Positions 15,322 to 24,364 of a stretch of DNA of 51,403 nucleotides are shown here, in pieces. The DNA comes from Paenibacillus sp. YN15 (GTDB lineage: Bacteria; Bacillota; Bacilli; Paenibacillales; NBRC-103111), in NCBI RefSeq assembly GCF_003285005.1, contig NZ_QMFA01000048.1:311-51713 (forward strand). Reading direction: 5' to 3'. The notes under the pieces were generated by a model. That model was not told the DNA's origin. It did not search any database and saw nothing but the letters and a program-made list of their open reading frames with translations. How positions within the stretch are numbered: the first letter of the stretch is position 1; each line of letters opens with the position of its first letter. A program made the position numbers and the translations under genes.

Positions 15322-17103
15322 TTACTTGGCCGCGGGCTCCTTCACCGCCAGCTTGATGGACAGCTCCTCAAGTTGCTCGTCATCTACAGGGCTCGGCGCG
15401 TTCATCATGAGGCAGGTGGCACTGGCCGTTTTCGGGAAGGCGATCACCTCGCGCAAATTGGACTGCTTGGCGATAAGCATTACCAGCCGGTCGAAGCCAT
15501 AGGCCATGCCGCCGTGGGGCGGTGTGCCGTATTCGAAGGCGTCCAGCAGGTAGCCGAATTTCTCTCTGGCCAGCTCCGGGGTAAAGCCCAGGGCGTCAAA
15601 CATCTTCTCCTGCACATCCCGCTTGTAAATCCGCATGGAGCCGCCGCCCACCTCGTAGCCGTTCAGCACCAGGTCATAGGCTTGGGCGCGGATTTTGCCC
15701 GGATCAGTGTCGAAGTAGTGCAGGTCCTCGTCATGGGGACGGGTAAACGGATGATGCTCCGCCACATAACGCTTGGCTTCCTCATCATAGCCGAGCAGCG
15801 GGAAGTCGATAACCCAAGCGAATTTGTACTCGTTTTCGTTGATAAGCCCCAGCTCCTTGCCCACCTTCAGACGCAGGTTGCCAAGAACATCGTTGACCAC
15901 CTTGGCCTTGTCCGCGGAGAAAATCAGCACGTCTCCCTCTTGAGCGTCCAGCCGCTCAGTCAGCGCAGCAATTTCCGCTTCGTTGAAGAACTTGACAATG
16001 GGGCCTTTCCACTCGCCGTCCTTGATCTGAATCCAGGCCAGACCCTTGCCGCCGTAGCGGGAGGCGAAGGGCGCCAGATCATCCAGCTCCTTGCGGCTCC
16101 AGGTGGCGCAGCCCTTGGCGTTCAGCGCCTTGACGATACCGCCTCCAGCAACCACAGATGCGAACACCTTCACGCCGCTTGACGCCACAATGTCGGAGAC
16201 ATCCCGCAGCTCCAGGCCAAACCGAAGGTCCGGCTTGTCGGAGCCGTATTTGCCCATGGCGTCGGCATAGGTCAGCCGTTGGAAGGGACGCGGAATATCC
16301 ATGTTCAGGGTAGTTTTGAACAGCTTCACACACAGCTCCTCCATCATGTCCAGGAGCTGGTCCCGGGAGAGGAAGGAGGTCTCAATGTCCACCTGAGTAA
16401 ACTCCGGCTGACGGTCCGCGCGCAGATCTTCGTCGCGGAAGCAGCGGGCGATTTGGTAATAACGCTCCACGCCGCCGACCATCAGAAGCTGCTTATACAG
16501 CTGCGGCGATTGGGGCAGGGCGAAGAATTCGCCCGGATGGACCCGGCTCGGCACCAGATAGTCCCGCGCGCCCTCCGGGGAGCTTTTGGTCAGAATGGGC
16601 GTTTCCACTTCCACAAAGCCGTTTTCGTCCAGATAATCCCGGAATACCTTGGCCGCTTTGGAGCGCAGGTACAAAGAACGCTGCATCTCCGGGCGGCGCA
16701 GGTCCAGGTAGCGGTACTTCAGGCGCACCTGCTCATCCACTTCCACACCGTCCTCGATGAAAAAGGGAGGGGTTTTGGCCGTATTCATAATCTCGATTTC
16801 CGTAACCCGGACCTCAATCTCCCCGGTTTCCAGGTTGGGGTTTTTGGTATCCTCGCTGCGTTCCACCACAGCGCCGCTTACCGCCAGCACATATTCATTC
16901 CGCGCCCGGTCGGCAATGGCCAGCGCTTCTCCGGAGAAATCCGGATTGAAGACCGCCTGGATGATCCCGCTGCGGTCCCGCAGATCAATAAACAGCACTC
17001 CGCCCAAGTCCCGGCGGCGCTGGACCCAGCCGTTCAGGGTTACTTTTGTTCCGATGTCGGCTTTGGTAAGCAGGCCGCATTGATGGGTTCTTAACATAGA
17101 CAT
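15322..17103 (-). CDS. aspS: Aspartyl-tRNA synthetase, bacterial type
   Basis: Class II synthetase of 593 aa. An OB-fold anticodon-binding domain (1-105), motif 2 ([14 protein letters not shown]), the bacterial GAD insertion (about 285-420) and motif 3 near the C-terminus ([12 protein letters not shown]) are all present. The loop residue after RRRD is Leu, as in discriminating AspRS, where non-discriminating enzymes such as that of Pseudomonas have His. That suggests it charges only tRNA-Asp (inference). GGAGG precedes the first ATG by nine bases; an ATG two codons on is possible. It starts 31 bases after hisS and shares its T-box. Confidence 0.95.
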   Translation of the reverse strand: MSMLRTHQCGLLTKADIGTKVTLNGWVQRRRDLGGVLFIDLRDRSGIIQAVFNPDFSGEALAIADRARNEYVLAVSGAVVERSEDTKNPNLETGEIEVRVTEIEIMNTAKTPPFFIEDGVEVDEQVRLKYRYLDLRRPEMQRSLYLRSKAAKVFRDYLDENGFVEVETPILTKSSPEGARDYLVPSRVHPGEFFALPQSPQLYKQLLMVGGVERYYQIARCFRDEDLRADRQPEFTQVDIETSFLSRDQLLDMMEELCVKLFKTTLNMDIPRPFQRLTYADAMGKYGSDKPDLRFGLELRDVSDIVASSGVKVFASVVAGGGIVKALNAKGCATWSRKELDDLAPFASRYGGKGLAWIQIKDGEWKGPIVKFFNEAEIAALTERLDAQEGDVLIFSADKAKVVNDVLGNLRLKVGKELGLINENEYKFAWVIDFPLLGYDEEAKRYVAEHHPFTRPHDEDLHYFDTDPGKIRAQAYDLVLNGYEVGGGSMRIYKRDVQEKMFDALGFTPELAREKFGYLLDAFEYGTPPHGGMAYGFDRLVMLIAKQSNLREVIAFPKTASATCLMMNAPSPVDDEQLEELSIKLAVKEPAAK

Positions 17104-17134
17104 ATTTCTTAACCTCCGTGTATGTGGAAAATAG

Positions 17135-18385
17135 TTAGTGACCTTTGATCCAATCCGCCAATTCAGCCAGAGGAACCCGCTCCTGCTCGCCGGTTTCCAT
17201 CCGCTTTACCGTAATCTCATCAAGAGCCAGCTCATCATCGCCGAGAATGGCTACAAAACGGGCCTGAACCCGGTCAGCCGACTTCATTCTGGCCTTCATC
17301 TTGCGGTTCAGATAATCCTTCTCGCAGGCGATCCCCGCCCGGCGCAGCTGATACAGGAGAGCAGTGGTCTTCGCCTCCGCCGCGTCCCCCATCCCGATGA
17401 GATAAACCGCCAGCTGATCCTCCCTGGGAATCTCCACCCCTTGAGCGCCCAGCACCAAAGCGGTCCGCTCCAGGCCGATGCCAAAGCCAATGCCCGGCTG
17501 GTCTTGGCCGCCGATCTGGCCCACCAGGCCGTTGTAGCGCCCGCCGCCGCCGATGGTATCGATGGCTCCGATGCCCTCCGCCTTGTACTCGAAGGCGGTC
17601 AGGGTGTAATAATCCAGCCCCCGCACCAGCCGGGGATTGATGGAGAAGGGAATGCCCATGGCCGTCAAATGGCTTTTTACCGCTTCAAAGTGGGAGAGGC
17701 ATTCCTCATCCAGATAATCGATCAGCTCCGGCACACCGACAAAATGAGCCTGGTCCACCTTGCAATCCAGCACCCGCAGCGGGTTCCGGTCCATCCGGGA
17801 CTGGCAGTCCCGGCAGAGGAGATGCCGTTTGGGCGTGAGGAAGCCGAGAAGCGCCTCGCGGTATGCGCTGCGACTTTCCGCATTGCCCACGGAGTTGATT
17901 TCCACCCGCACCCCTTTTATCCCCAGCTCCTCATAGATGGTCAATCCCAAGGCGATAACCTCGGCATCGATGGAGGGGTCCGTTGCCCCGAAGGCTTCCA
18001 CCCCAAACTGGTGGAACTGGCGGAAGCGTCCGGCCTGCGGCTGCTCATAGCGGAACATGGGTCCGGTATAGTACAGCTTGCACACATCGGGCTCGCCGTA
18101 CAGCTTGTTTTCCACGTAGGCCCGCACCACACCGGCGGTTCCCTCCGGCCGCAGGGAGATGGACCGGTTGCCCTTATCCAGGAAAGTGTACATTTCCTTC
18201 TCCACAATATCCGTGGTTTCCCCTACCCCCCGGGCGAACAGCTCCGTATGCTCAAAAATCGGCGTCCGGATCTCCTTGTAGTGGAATCTGCGGCAAACAT
18301 CCCTGGCCGTTTTCTCGATAAATTGCCATACCTCCACAGTTCCCGGCAGAAAATCCTGGGTCCCCTTGGGTCTTTGAATACTCAA
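17135..18385 (-). CDS. hisS: Histidyl-tRNA synthetase
   Basis: Class II synthetase of 416 aa: [11 protein letters not shown] at 5-15, motif 2 LRPEGTA at 78-84, the [18 protein letters not shown] segment at 113-130, histidine-binding GLDYY, motif 3 [10 protein letters not shown], and a C-terminal anticodon domain from about 320. The frame opens at a TTG at 18418, but that lies in the T-box terminator tail with no ribosome site. The TTG at 18385, after GAAAGGCAGGT, places the family's usual N-terminus, so I use it. First gene of T-box-hisS-aspS-tcdA. Confidence 0.94.
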   Translation of the reverse strand: MSIQRPKGTQDFLPGTVEVWQFIEKTARDVCRRFHYKEIRTPIFEHTELFARGVGETTDIVEKEMYTFLDKGNRSISLRPEGTAGVVRAYVENKLYGEPDVCKLYYTGPMFRYEQPQAGRFRQFHQFGVEAFGATDPSIDAEVIALGLTIYEELGIKGVRVEINSVGNAESRSAYREALLGFLTPKRHLLCRDCQSRMDRNPLRVLDCKVDQAHFVGVPELIDYLDEECLSHFEAVKSHLTAMGIPFSINPRLVRGLDYYTLTAFEYKAEGIGAIDTIGGGGRYNGLVGQIGGQDQPGIGFGIGLERTALVLGAQGVEIPREDQLAVYLIGMGDAAEAKTTALLYQLRRAGIACEKDYLNRKMKARMKSADRVQARFVAILGDDELALDEITVKRMETGEQERVPLAELADWIKGH

Positions 18386-18424
18386 CGTCCGTCGACCTGC
18401 CTTTCTTTTTACCGTCAAAAAATA

Positions 18425-18730
18425 ATAAAAAATCCCCCATCCCCGGCCTTATGCCTGGGACGAGAGATTGGGTTAACAATTTCCCGCGGTACCACCCGCT
18501 TTTCGGAACATGCCGCGGCTTAAAGCCATGGCAGATGGGTTCCGCACTTTAACGGCGGGTAACGACCGCCTTACGCAAATCCGTTACTGCACGTCCGGCG
18601 CCTGCTTGCGCCCCCGGGTTCACGGCTTGTTCTCGGGGAGGTCTTTCCTTCCTCCTGCAACGGAAGCTTCCAGCCAAGGCTTCCTCTCTGAAGATGCGGG
18701 GGTGAAGTACTTTGTCCCTTCAACGAATCA
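18425..18730 (-). ncRNA. T-box riboswitch of hisS-aspS-tcdA (probable GAC specifier)
   Basis: The classic core AAGCGGGTGGTACCGCGGG lies at 18484-18502 (minus strand), and the terminator hairpin with GTCCCAGGC... and a T run at 18428-18475. Stem I has CAGAGAGGAAGC and then GGAAAGACCTCCCCGAG. By alignment with the trpS leader the specifier is GAC (18641-18643), which reads aspartate although the first gene is hisS. I see no CAC in that loop. Control of the pair by tRNA-Asp is the inference. Confidence 0.82.
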
Positions 18731-18787
18731 TGGGATGAATATTAGTTCAAATTGTAAACAAGCTGTCGGATAAAGTCAAGCGGTATC

Positions 18788-18868
18788 TGTCCCGAGTGTG
18801 TCCCGAGTAGGGTCTGTCCCGAGTTCATCCCGATTTGGTCCCCAGTTAGTCCCGAACTGGTTCCCAAG
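18788..18868. repeat. Cluster of short TCCCGA direct repeats
   Basis: Seven variants of TGTCCCGAG occur in 80 bases with irregular 8-14 base spacing: three exact TGTCCCGAG, then CATCCCGAT, GGTCCCCAG, AGTCCCGAA and GGTTCCCAAG. Confidence 0.6.
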
Positions 18869-18885
18869 CTATGTATGCTGGATGG

Positions 18886-19040
18886 TGCCGCTAACGGAAC
18901 AAAACGTACCTTAATCGGCAGATTTGCCGAGTTTCGATTTGTAACGGAACTAAGGAGCCGCTAACAGGGAAAAAGCGCCGTGTATGCTCGTTTATGCCTC
19001 GTTTTCAACCATTAACGGCATCTCTGTTCCGTTATTTTTG
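18886..19040. repeat. Divergent CCGTTA-type interspersed element
   Basis: Contains GCTAACGGAAC, TAACGGAACTAAGGAGCCG and AACGGCATCTCTGTTCCGTT, which carry the same CGG...CCGTTA pairing as the four-unit elements but in another order. It may be a degraded or rearranged copy. Confidence 0.5.
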
Positions 19041-19361
19041 GGAAACGTGCAAATTGGGGGTGTAAGAGCCGCTCATTTCCGTAAGGCAAAATCAAAGTTC
19101 TTCATCCGGCTTCCCGGACATCGCCAAAAGCTCATCCCCCATAACTAGCCCAAAAAAAGAAGAAACCTACCGCAAAGTGTAGGTTTAAGAAAAAATATAT
19201 TTTAAAAAGGGGGTCGAAATTAAGTGTACCTGAGGCTTGTTAAAGAAACATTAAAGGTCGATTACAAATATATTACAAATTATGAAACGCTTTATATAAA
19301 GCGCTTTAATTTTTTTTTGAACAGGCTAGTCTATGTTGTGCGGACAGACATATACATGGAA

Positions 19362-19384
19362 TCACAAGGGAAAAAACCTTGTGA
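19362..19384 (+). promoter_or_regulatory. Perfect hairpin immediately upstream of the acidic protein ribosome site
   Basis: TCACAAGG and CCTTGTGA form a perfect 8-bp stem around a GA-rich seven-base loop, ten bases before GGAGGG. No T run follows, so it is not a terminator. It may stabilise the mRNA or be a protein target. Confidence 0.5.
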
Positions 19385-19408
19385 AACGATAAAACGGAGG
19401 GAACAAAC

Positions 19409-19666
19409 ATGGCGGAGGAAAATCAATCAATCGAAGCTCTGGATGAGACTGTGGAAGCAGAAATCGCTGTCGACGAGGCTGCCGAGGAAATCGTCGACGA
19501 AATTGTCGACGAAATTGTCGACGAAATTGTCGACGAGGTGCAGGAAGTGGAAACGCTGGAGGAGCTCTTCTCAGACGAGGAAGAGGTGCTGGGCGAAGTG
19601 GAAGATGATGCTGAAGCGGAGCTGGACGAGCTGACCGAAGAGGCTGAACCGGAAGAAGAAGCCTAA
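19409..19666 (+). CDS. Highly acidic repeat protein, function unknown
   Basis: 85 aa, about half Glu or Asp, with no Cys, Lys, Arg, Trp or His. A central stretch EEIVDEIVDEIVDEIVDE is encoded by four tandem 12-base units (GAAATTGTCGAC, 19487-19534), three of them identical. The spacing of Ile/Val along it would make an amphipathic helix. GGAGGG precedes the ATG by seven bases, and a strong terminator follows, so it is a real single-gene transcript. I recognise no family. Such proteins may bind cations or basic partners, but nothing here proves that. The repeat number probably varies between strains. Confidence 0.72.
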   Translation: MAEENQSIEALDETVEAEIAVDEAAEEIVDEIVDEIVDEIVDEVQEVETLEELFSDEEEVLGEVEDDAEAELDELTEEAEPEEEA

Positions 19667-19712
19667 GGTCCAATCTTCCGCCGCGCCGCCGCAAAACACG
19701 AATGCAGCACAC

Positions 19713-19764
19713 AAAAAGCCATCCTTTTGAGGTGTTCCCCCTCGCAAGAATGGCTTTTTTTGTT
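19713..19764. terminator. Bidirectional terminator
   Basis: AAAAAGCCAT pairs with ATGGCTTTTT, and both sides carry the A or T runs needed. It separates the convergent acidic-protein gene and FAD oxidoreductase gene. Confidence 0.85.
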
Positions 19765-19773
19765 TTACAAAAA

Positions 19774-19806
19774 GGCTGTGTACTGCGCATTTTCCTTCGG
19801 GGGATG
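19774..19806. repeat. Partial CCCCCAAAAGT-family repeat, copy 4
   Basis: GGCTGTGTACTGCGCATTTTCC and the following TTCGGGG are the exact reverse complement of bases 593-620 of copy 1. Only this arm of the element is present. It abuts the 3' end of the FAD oxidoreductase gene. Confidence 0.75.
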
Positions 19807-19809
19807 TTT

Positions 19810-21768
19810 TTAGAAACGCAGATTCACAAGGCTTTCCAAAGCATCCTTCACCAGCAAATAGGCTTCCCCGTTGCTCAGCTTCTCCTTATCGGCAATCAGC
19901 TTCAGGGTCTCCTCCTTGACCAGCCGTTTGGCCAGCAGCTCCGCCTCCGCCTGCTCCGGCTTCAGCATAAGCCCTGCCGAACGGGCAATGGTGTAGGCCG
20001 CCTGCTGCAGCGTAAGCGGATCAGACTTGGCCTTATCGGCGGCCATACCTGCAATGGCGTTGGAGGCTTCCCCTTTGAAGGATTGGGGATAGCGCTTTTT
20101 GAGGGTGGCAAAATGGTTCACAAACCGCTGCGGATTGCTGGGTTTGTCCAGCTCTTCAGGCTTAAAATTGGCGTTGCCGTAGGACCCGTTCACCAGCCCC
20201 GTATAGACCGCAGCCTTCAGGCCGGGATAGGCCTTGTGGTCCTGGTAAGGCTGCTTCGGCGGAGTGTAAGGAGCAAGCGCCAGTCCCTTCTTGACCGCCA
20301 GGTCCTGCATTTCCGCCACCCGCTCCTTGGACTTGGACAGCTCGCGGAAGGTGATGTTGTGGTCGATAGCCACCTTGGCCGCCGCCCCCGCCGATTCCGC
20401 CACTGCCATTCCCAGAGGAATGACCCGGGCGCTGCCGTGGGGAATGGTGTCATAGCTGGCCGAACGGCCGACTACGAGAAGCCCGTCCACCTTCTGCGGC
20501 ACAATGCTGCGGAACGGCACGGCATACTTGTAGGGCTCCATGGATACTGCGCCGAAATCCTGGGGATTCGTGCTTTGGATATCCACGGGATAGGAGCCGA
20601 AGGCGATCCGGTCCCATTGATCCCGGTTCTCCAGAAGATCAATGGCGGTCAGCCGGTACTCCCCGTAGAGATGCCGGGTTTCCCGCACGTACAGCTCCGG
20701 CGCCATGCCGTCCAGCTCCAGCTTGACGAATTCCGGATGCTTCTCCTTGATGAACTGGAGCACATGGGGCAGCTCCTGCTCGGCAATGGCATACGCCTCC
20801 TTGACGGAAGCCGGATTAAAGGGATCGACCCCGAATAATTGCAGAGAGTTGATCAAAATGGTGTTGTCATTGTTGCGGCCGATGTTAAGGCCGCGCATTT
20901 TGGCCCGGGTGGGGTTCTGCGCCTTGTAGTCCTTGATGTCGCCGTAGCCTGCGGCGGAGTATGTATCCGCATGGGTTCCGTCGTTGCCGTCGTTCTCCAG
21001 ATACTTGCGGACCTCTTTCCAGAAGCTTTCGTCGGCGTTTTTCAGACGGAATACTACTGTCACCGCCATCAGCGAGTCGGGATCATTCAGATCCTCCCGG
21101 CCCCGGCTGAAGGGCGCGCCGGCTGCATACGCCACATCCGCGTCCTGGGTGGCGTCAAGCACCGCCTTGGCTTGAACCGTCCGTTTTTCCCCATTTTCCA
21201 AAGTAATGTCTAAACCGGTCACCAGCTTCGCGCCATCCTTGCCCTCTGCCAGCACAGGGGCGATGGATTGGGTTTTCAGAAGGACATCGATATGCTTCTC
21301 CTTGGCCACCAGCCGGTTGAATACATTTGCCGCCGTGGTCACATCGAAGGAGGTCCCTTCGATCCCGTTATAGAATTCCTGAAAAATCCCCTTGTTCAGC
21401 ACATTGGGTTTGGGGGACAGCCAATCGTAGGTATCCTCGTCATAGTTGTTGTCCAGGGAGTTCAACCAGCCCAGGGTCATCAGACCGCCCAATATTTCCC
21501 GGTTGCGGCCGTCCACCAGCAAGGTTTTCAGCCCGTGCCGGGAAGCGGCGACAGCGCCTGCTACCCCTTCGGGATCGGTGCCCACCACAATCACGTCATA
21601 CATCTCAGCCGGTGTTTTGACGGTTTTGACCGTCTCCAGCTCCTGGGCCTCCGCCGTTTTATTATGCAGACCCCCTCCGTACTTCTCCTTCCACACGAGA
21701 TACGGCCCGCCGATGGCGAACAAAAGCACAAACGTCATAGCGAGAATAAACCACTTATTGCGGAACAA
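19810..21768 (-). CDS. Membrane-anchored FAD-dependent oxidoreductase
   Basis: 652 aa. One N-terminal membrane helix (about 7-25, short basic N-end) should leave the enzyme on the outer side of the membrane. A Rossmann FAD site follows (YDVIVVGTDPEGVAGAVAA, about 57-75), with VDGR binding ribose and GGLMTLGWLN typical of the FAD_oxidored family (PF12831). The second half has LLVVGRSASYDTIPHGSARV, closing the FAD domain. The last 90 residues (DPLTLQQAAYTIARSAGLM...) look like a degenerate SLH module, which would hold it at the cell wall. Substrate unknown. It lies 50 bases downstream of hemZ on the same strand, so cotranscription is likely, though a functional link to heme is not shown. Confidence 0.82.
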   Translation of the reverse strand: MFRNKWFILAMTFVLLFAIGGPYLVWKEKYGGGLHNKTAEAQELETVKTVKTPAEMYDVIVVGTDPEGVAGAVAASRHGLKTLLVDGRNREILGGLMTLGWLNSLDNNYDEDTYDWLSPKPNVLNKGIFQEFYNGIEGTSFDVTTAANVFNRLVAKEKHIDVLLKTQSIAPVLAEGKDGAKLVTGLDITLENGEKRTVQAKAVLDATQDADVAYAAGAPFSRGREDLNDPDSLMAVTVVFRLKNADESFWKEVRKYLENDGNDGTHADTYSAAGYGDIKDYKAQNPTRAKMRGLNIGRNNDNTILINSLQLFGVDPFNPASVKEAYAIAEQELPHVLQFIKEKHPEFVKLELDGMAPELYVRETRHLYGEYRLTAIDLLENRDQWDRIAFGSYPVDIQSTNPQDFGAVSMEPYKYAVPFRSIVPQKVDGLLVVGRSASYDTIPHGSARVIPLGMAVAESAGAAAKVAIDHNITFRELSKSKERVAEMQDLAVKKGLALAPYTPPKQPYQDHKAYPGLKAAVYTGLVNGSYGNANFKPEELDKPSNPQRFVNHFATLKKRYPQSFKGEASNAIAGMAADKAKSDPLTLQQAAYTIARSAGLMLKPEQAEAELLAKRLVKEETLKLIADKEKLSNGEAYLLVKDALESLVNLRF

Positions 21769-21818
21769 TGCTTCTCCTCCTTTAACCGGGGAACCCCCGG
21801 AAATCTAATCCCCTTCCG

Positions 21819-23354
21819 TCAGCCCTTGGGCGCGATGCCCAGCACCGAATCCAGAAGGTCCAGCTTGCGCTTGGTATAATCTTGGTATGCGCTGTTGTAA
21901 ACGGACGGCTCCTTGGGATTGGGAAAACGCTCCACCGTCCCATCCGGCCCCATCACCTTGCTGACGGCGCCGCAGCCCAGCCCGATGATGGTCTGGCGCT
22001 CCTCCATCATCAGAATATTGTACAGGCTTTCGTAGCCCTCAAGGGAGTAGCCCACGTTCTCCTGGTTGCCCAGGATATTTTTCTGCCGGTACATGTAATA
22101 CGGGTTGTAGCCGCGGGCAGCGGTCCATTCCACCGTCCGCGCCATCATCGCCTGGATTTCATCCCGCTCCGCCACCTCGTAGCGCTCCCGGTTCTGGGTC
22201 AGCCGGGACGCCCGTTTGAAGGACAGGGTATGCACCGTCAGCGATTCCGGCATCAGCCGCTCCAGCTGCTCCAGGGAAATTTCCAGCTCCCTTAAGCTCT
22301 CGCCCGGCAGGCCCAATATAAGGTCCATATTGATATTGTTCATTCCCAGCTCCCGGCACAGCAGGAATTTTTCTACCGTCTCCTTGACGGTATGATGCCT
22401 GCCGATGGTATCCAGGGTGGATTGGGTGAAGCTTTGCGGATTGATGCTGATCCGGTCCACCTTCCAGCGCTTCATCACGGCGATTTTCTCCGGAGTGATC
22501 GTGTCCGGACGCCCTGCCTCCACCGTCAGCTCCCTGATCCCGGCCATACCCGGCACAGCTTCATGGAGCACCTGGAACAGCTCATCCATCTCCTCCGCCT
22601 CGATGCTGGTGGGAGTGCCTCCTCCCCAATATACAGTGGTCACCGACATGCCTGCTCCGGCAAGCCAGCCTCCCACCTGGCGGATTTCGTATTGCAGCCC
22701 CTTGAGGAAGGCCTGTACGGAGCCGTTATTGCCGCGGATATCATAAGCGGGAAAGGTGCAATAAGCGCATTTGGTGGGACAAAAGGGAATCCCGATATAC
22801 AGGCTGACCTGGCGGTCCATCCGGAACAGATCGGGAATCACCCGAAGCTGCCGTTCGCCAATCTCCGACAGCAGCCGCACCTTCTCCGGGGAGAGCAGAT
22901 AATCCTCCCGCAGCACCTGCCTGCAGGTCTCCATGGATTCCTGCATCATCAGATTATGCATCAGCTTCATGGGCCGCACCCCTGTCAGAATCCCCCAAGG
23001 CTGCTCCATGCCGGTGGCCGTCTGCAGACATTTCAGCAGGGCCCTGCCCAAGGCGCGTTTGCATTCCCGGCGGGACGCTTCCGTGCCCGTTCCGGGAAGG
23101 GAACGGACATCCTGCTGGCGGCAGAGCATCGTCCCGGCGGCATCATGGATGGACACCGACGCGGTGATGCTGGCGGCGTCATGGATGGACGCGCCGTCGG
23201 TTTCCTGGGAGTGCGTGAGCGCGGCCCGGATAGTCAGCTCCGCAGCCTCCCCGCCTTCCTCCACCCACTCCACAGCCTCAAAAAACAGCTTGCAAATATG
23301 GTAGATTTCATTCTGAAAATCATCAAATCCCGTACGAATCAGGGATATTCTCAT
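21819..23354 (-). CDS. hemZ: Radical-SAM coproporphyrinogen III oxidase-like protein HemZ
   Basis: 511 aa. The radical-SAM cluster motif CPTKCAYC has Cys192, Cys196 and Cys199, followed by YWGGGTPTS and NPQSF, as in the HemN/HemW superfamily. The extra N-terminal domain of about 180 residues (ending GILTGVRPMKLMHNL) is characteristic of Firmicute HemZ. HemZ was first named an oxygen-independent coproporphyrinogen oxidase, but a HemW-like heme-handling role is possible. A small internal duplication (SIHDAASITASVSIHDAAG, 56-74) sits in the N-terminal domain. No good Shine-Dalgarno is visible (GGAAAGGGGAACTGTGCC before GATG is the best). It precedes the FAD oxidoreductase by 50 bases. Confidence 0.87.
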   Translation of the reverse strand: MRISLIRTGFDDFQNEIYHICKLFFEAVEWVEEGGEAAELTIRAALTHSQETDGASIHDAASITASVSIHDAAGTMLCRQQDVRSLPGTGTEASRRECKRALGRALLKCLQTATGMEQPWGILTGVRPMKLMHNLMMQESMETCRQVLREDYLLSPEKVRLLSEIGERQLRVIPDLFRMDRQVSLYIGIPFCPTKCAYCTFPAYDIRGNNGSVQAFLKGLQYEIRQVGGWLAGAGMSVTTVYWGGGTPTSIEAEEMDELFQVLHEAVPGMAGIRELTVEAGRPDTITPEKIAVMKRWKVDRISINPQSFTQSTLDTIGRHHTVKETVEKFLLCRELGMNNINMDLILGLPGESLRELEISLEQLERLMPESLTVHTLSFKRASRLTQNRERYEVAERDEIQAMMARTVEWTAARGYNPYYMYRQKNILGNQENVGYSLEGYESLYNILMMEERQTIIGLGCGAVSKVMGPDGTVERFPNPKEPSVYNSAYQDYTKRKLDLLDSVLGIAPKG

Positions 23355-23469
23355 CCGGCACAGTTCCCCTTTCCGGTACGTTTTTTACGCAAAATTCCCC
23401 AACCTTTTTAGTGTACCACATTGTCAGGGGGGAAGAAAATGCACCCAACAGGCAATCGTATATACAAGC

Positions 23470-23514
23470 AACAAAAGCAGGCAGCGCCTCCCTGCCGCGG
23501 GAAACGCTGCCTGC
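23470..23514 (-). terminator. Terminator of relA-dtd-small ORF
   Basis: A ten-bp stem, GCAGGCAGCG with CGCTGCCTGC, is followed on the minus strand by TTTTGTTG. It separates the relA group from hemZ. Confidence 0.7.
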
Positions 23515-23531
23515 TTCTCTTAACCTAACGG

Positions 23532-23696
23532 TTATCTCCCCGGCTTCAGCCACGGCTGCTGCCGCGGTCCGCCGGACCCTGCCACCGGCTCTTCCTGCCT
23601 GCCCGCCGCCAGCATCAGGGAGGCTGCTTCACTGGGCCCAAAAGAGGCTTCCGCCTGCATGCCCAGAATGGCGGCTGCTTTCATGGATTGTCTCAT
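23532..23696 (-). CDS. Possible small protein at the end of the relA-dtd group
   Basis: 54 aa (MRQSMKAAAILGMQAEASF ... PRQQPWLKPGR) from an ATG with AGAGGA nine bases upstream. An ATG 13 codons earlier has no ribosome site. It lies 120 bases after dtd and just before the terminator. An Ala/Met-rich first half and a Gly/Pro/Gln-rich end give no family. It could be non-coding. Confidence 0.4.
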   Translation of the reverse strand: MRQSMKAAAILGMQAEASFGPSEAASLMLAAGRQEEPVAGSGGPRQQPWLKPGR

Positions 23697-23816
23697 GGAT
23701 GTCGGTCCTCTGGCTTTCAAGATGGATGCCTTCATTCACAGTTTTGCCAGAAAGCCCAACCTTCATTCTTGGCGGCCTCTTCACCGGTGCCCGGTAGGCA
23801 GTCGACTGCTTTGGCC

Positions 23817-24257
23817 CTACCGGGTTTCCACGATCAGCGTCACCGGTCCGTCATTGATGAGGCTCACATCCATCATCGCCCCGAAGATGCCTGTTTCCAC
23901 CTGGAGGCCCTGCTCCCGCAGAAGCGCATTGAACCGTTCGTACAGCGGCTCCGCCTGCTCCGGCCGGGCCGCCGCCATAAAGTTGGGGCGCCTCCCCTTC
24001 CGGCAATCCCCGTACAGGGTAAATTGGGAGACGGACAGAATGGCTCCCCCCGTTTCCAGCACGGACAGATTCATTTTCCCGCCGTCATCCTCAAAAATCC
24101 GCAGATTGGCGATTTTCTCCGCCGCAAACCGGGCATCCTCCTCGATATCCTCATGGGTGATCCCCACCAGAAGCGCGAGCCCCGGTCCAATGGCCCCCGT
24201 GACCTTGCCCTCCACGGTTACCGACGCTTCCTTGCATCTTTGCACCACAATTCTCAC
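23817..24257 (-). CDS. dtd: D-aminoacyl-tRNA deacylase
   Basis: Removes D-amino acids (and glycine from tRNA-Ala) from mischarged tRNA. 146 aa, with the SVSQFT motif at 75-80 and the NDGPVT motif (cis Gly-Pro) at 135-140 that form the cross-subunit active site. The start is a GTG with GGGAGAGA five bases before it. It follows relA by 107 bases, the usual Firmicute rel-dtd order. Confidence 0.94.
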   Translation of the reverse strand: MRIVVQRCKEASVTVEGKVTGAIGPGLALLVGITHEDIEEDARFAAEKIANLRIFEDDGGKMNLSVLETGGAILSVSQFTLYGDCRKGRRPNFMAAARPEQAEPLYERFNALLREQGLQVETGIFGAMMDVSLINDGPVTLIVETR

Positions 24258-24364
24258 AGCACTCTCTCCCTTTCAACTGAAAAGCCGCCCGGCTCAAAAC
24301 GGCGCACCACCGTTCCAACCGGACAGCCTTTTTCTACGAAATGAAATGTTTTTAGCGGGAACTA

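Larger units (their letters stand above)
18731..19408. other. Intergenic region between hisS T-box and acidic protein gene
   Basis: Holds a cluster of TCCCGA-type heptamers (18788-18868), a divergent member of the CCGTTA repeats (18886-19040), a small hairpin AAACCTAC/GTGTAGGTTT (19165-19189), a direct repeat ATTACAAATAT (19262-19282), a palindrome AAAGCGCTTT (19297-19306) and a hairpin just before the next ribosome site. No gene is credible here. Confidence 0.6.

Noticed and set aside
17138-18523. 461-aa plus-strand frame opposite hisS
   Set aside because: Antisense shadow running into the T-box; no family resemblance and no Shine-Dalgarno.
18510-18773. 87-aa plus-strand frame across the hisS T-box
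   Set aside because: Opposite to a structured leader RNA; no support as a gene.
18788-18868. Possible CRISPR array
   Set aside because: Repeats are about 9 bases with irregular spacing of 8-14 bases and no cas genes; no CRISPR array is present in the window.
19224-19634. 136-aa frame overlapping the acidic protein in another phase
   Set aside because: No ribosome site, and the Lys/Arg/Ser-rich repeats are the frame-shifted image of the acidic repeat.
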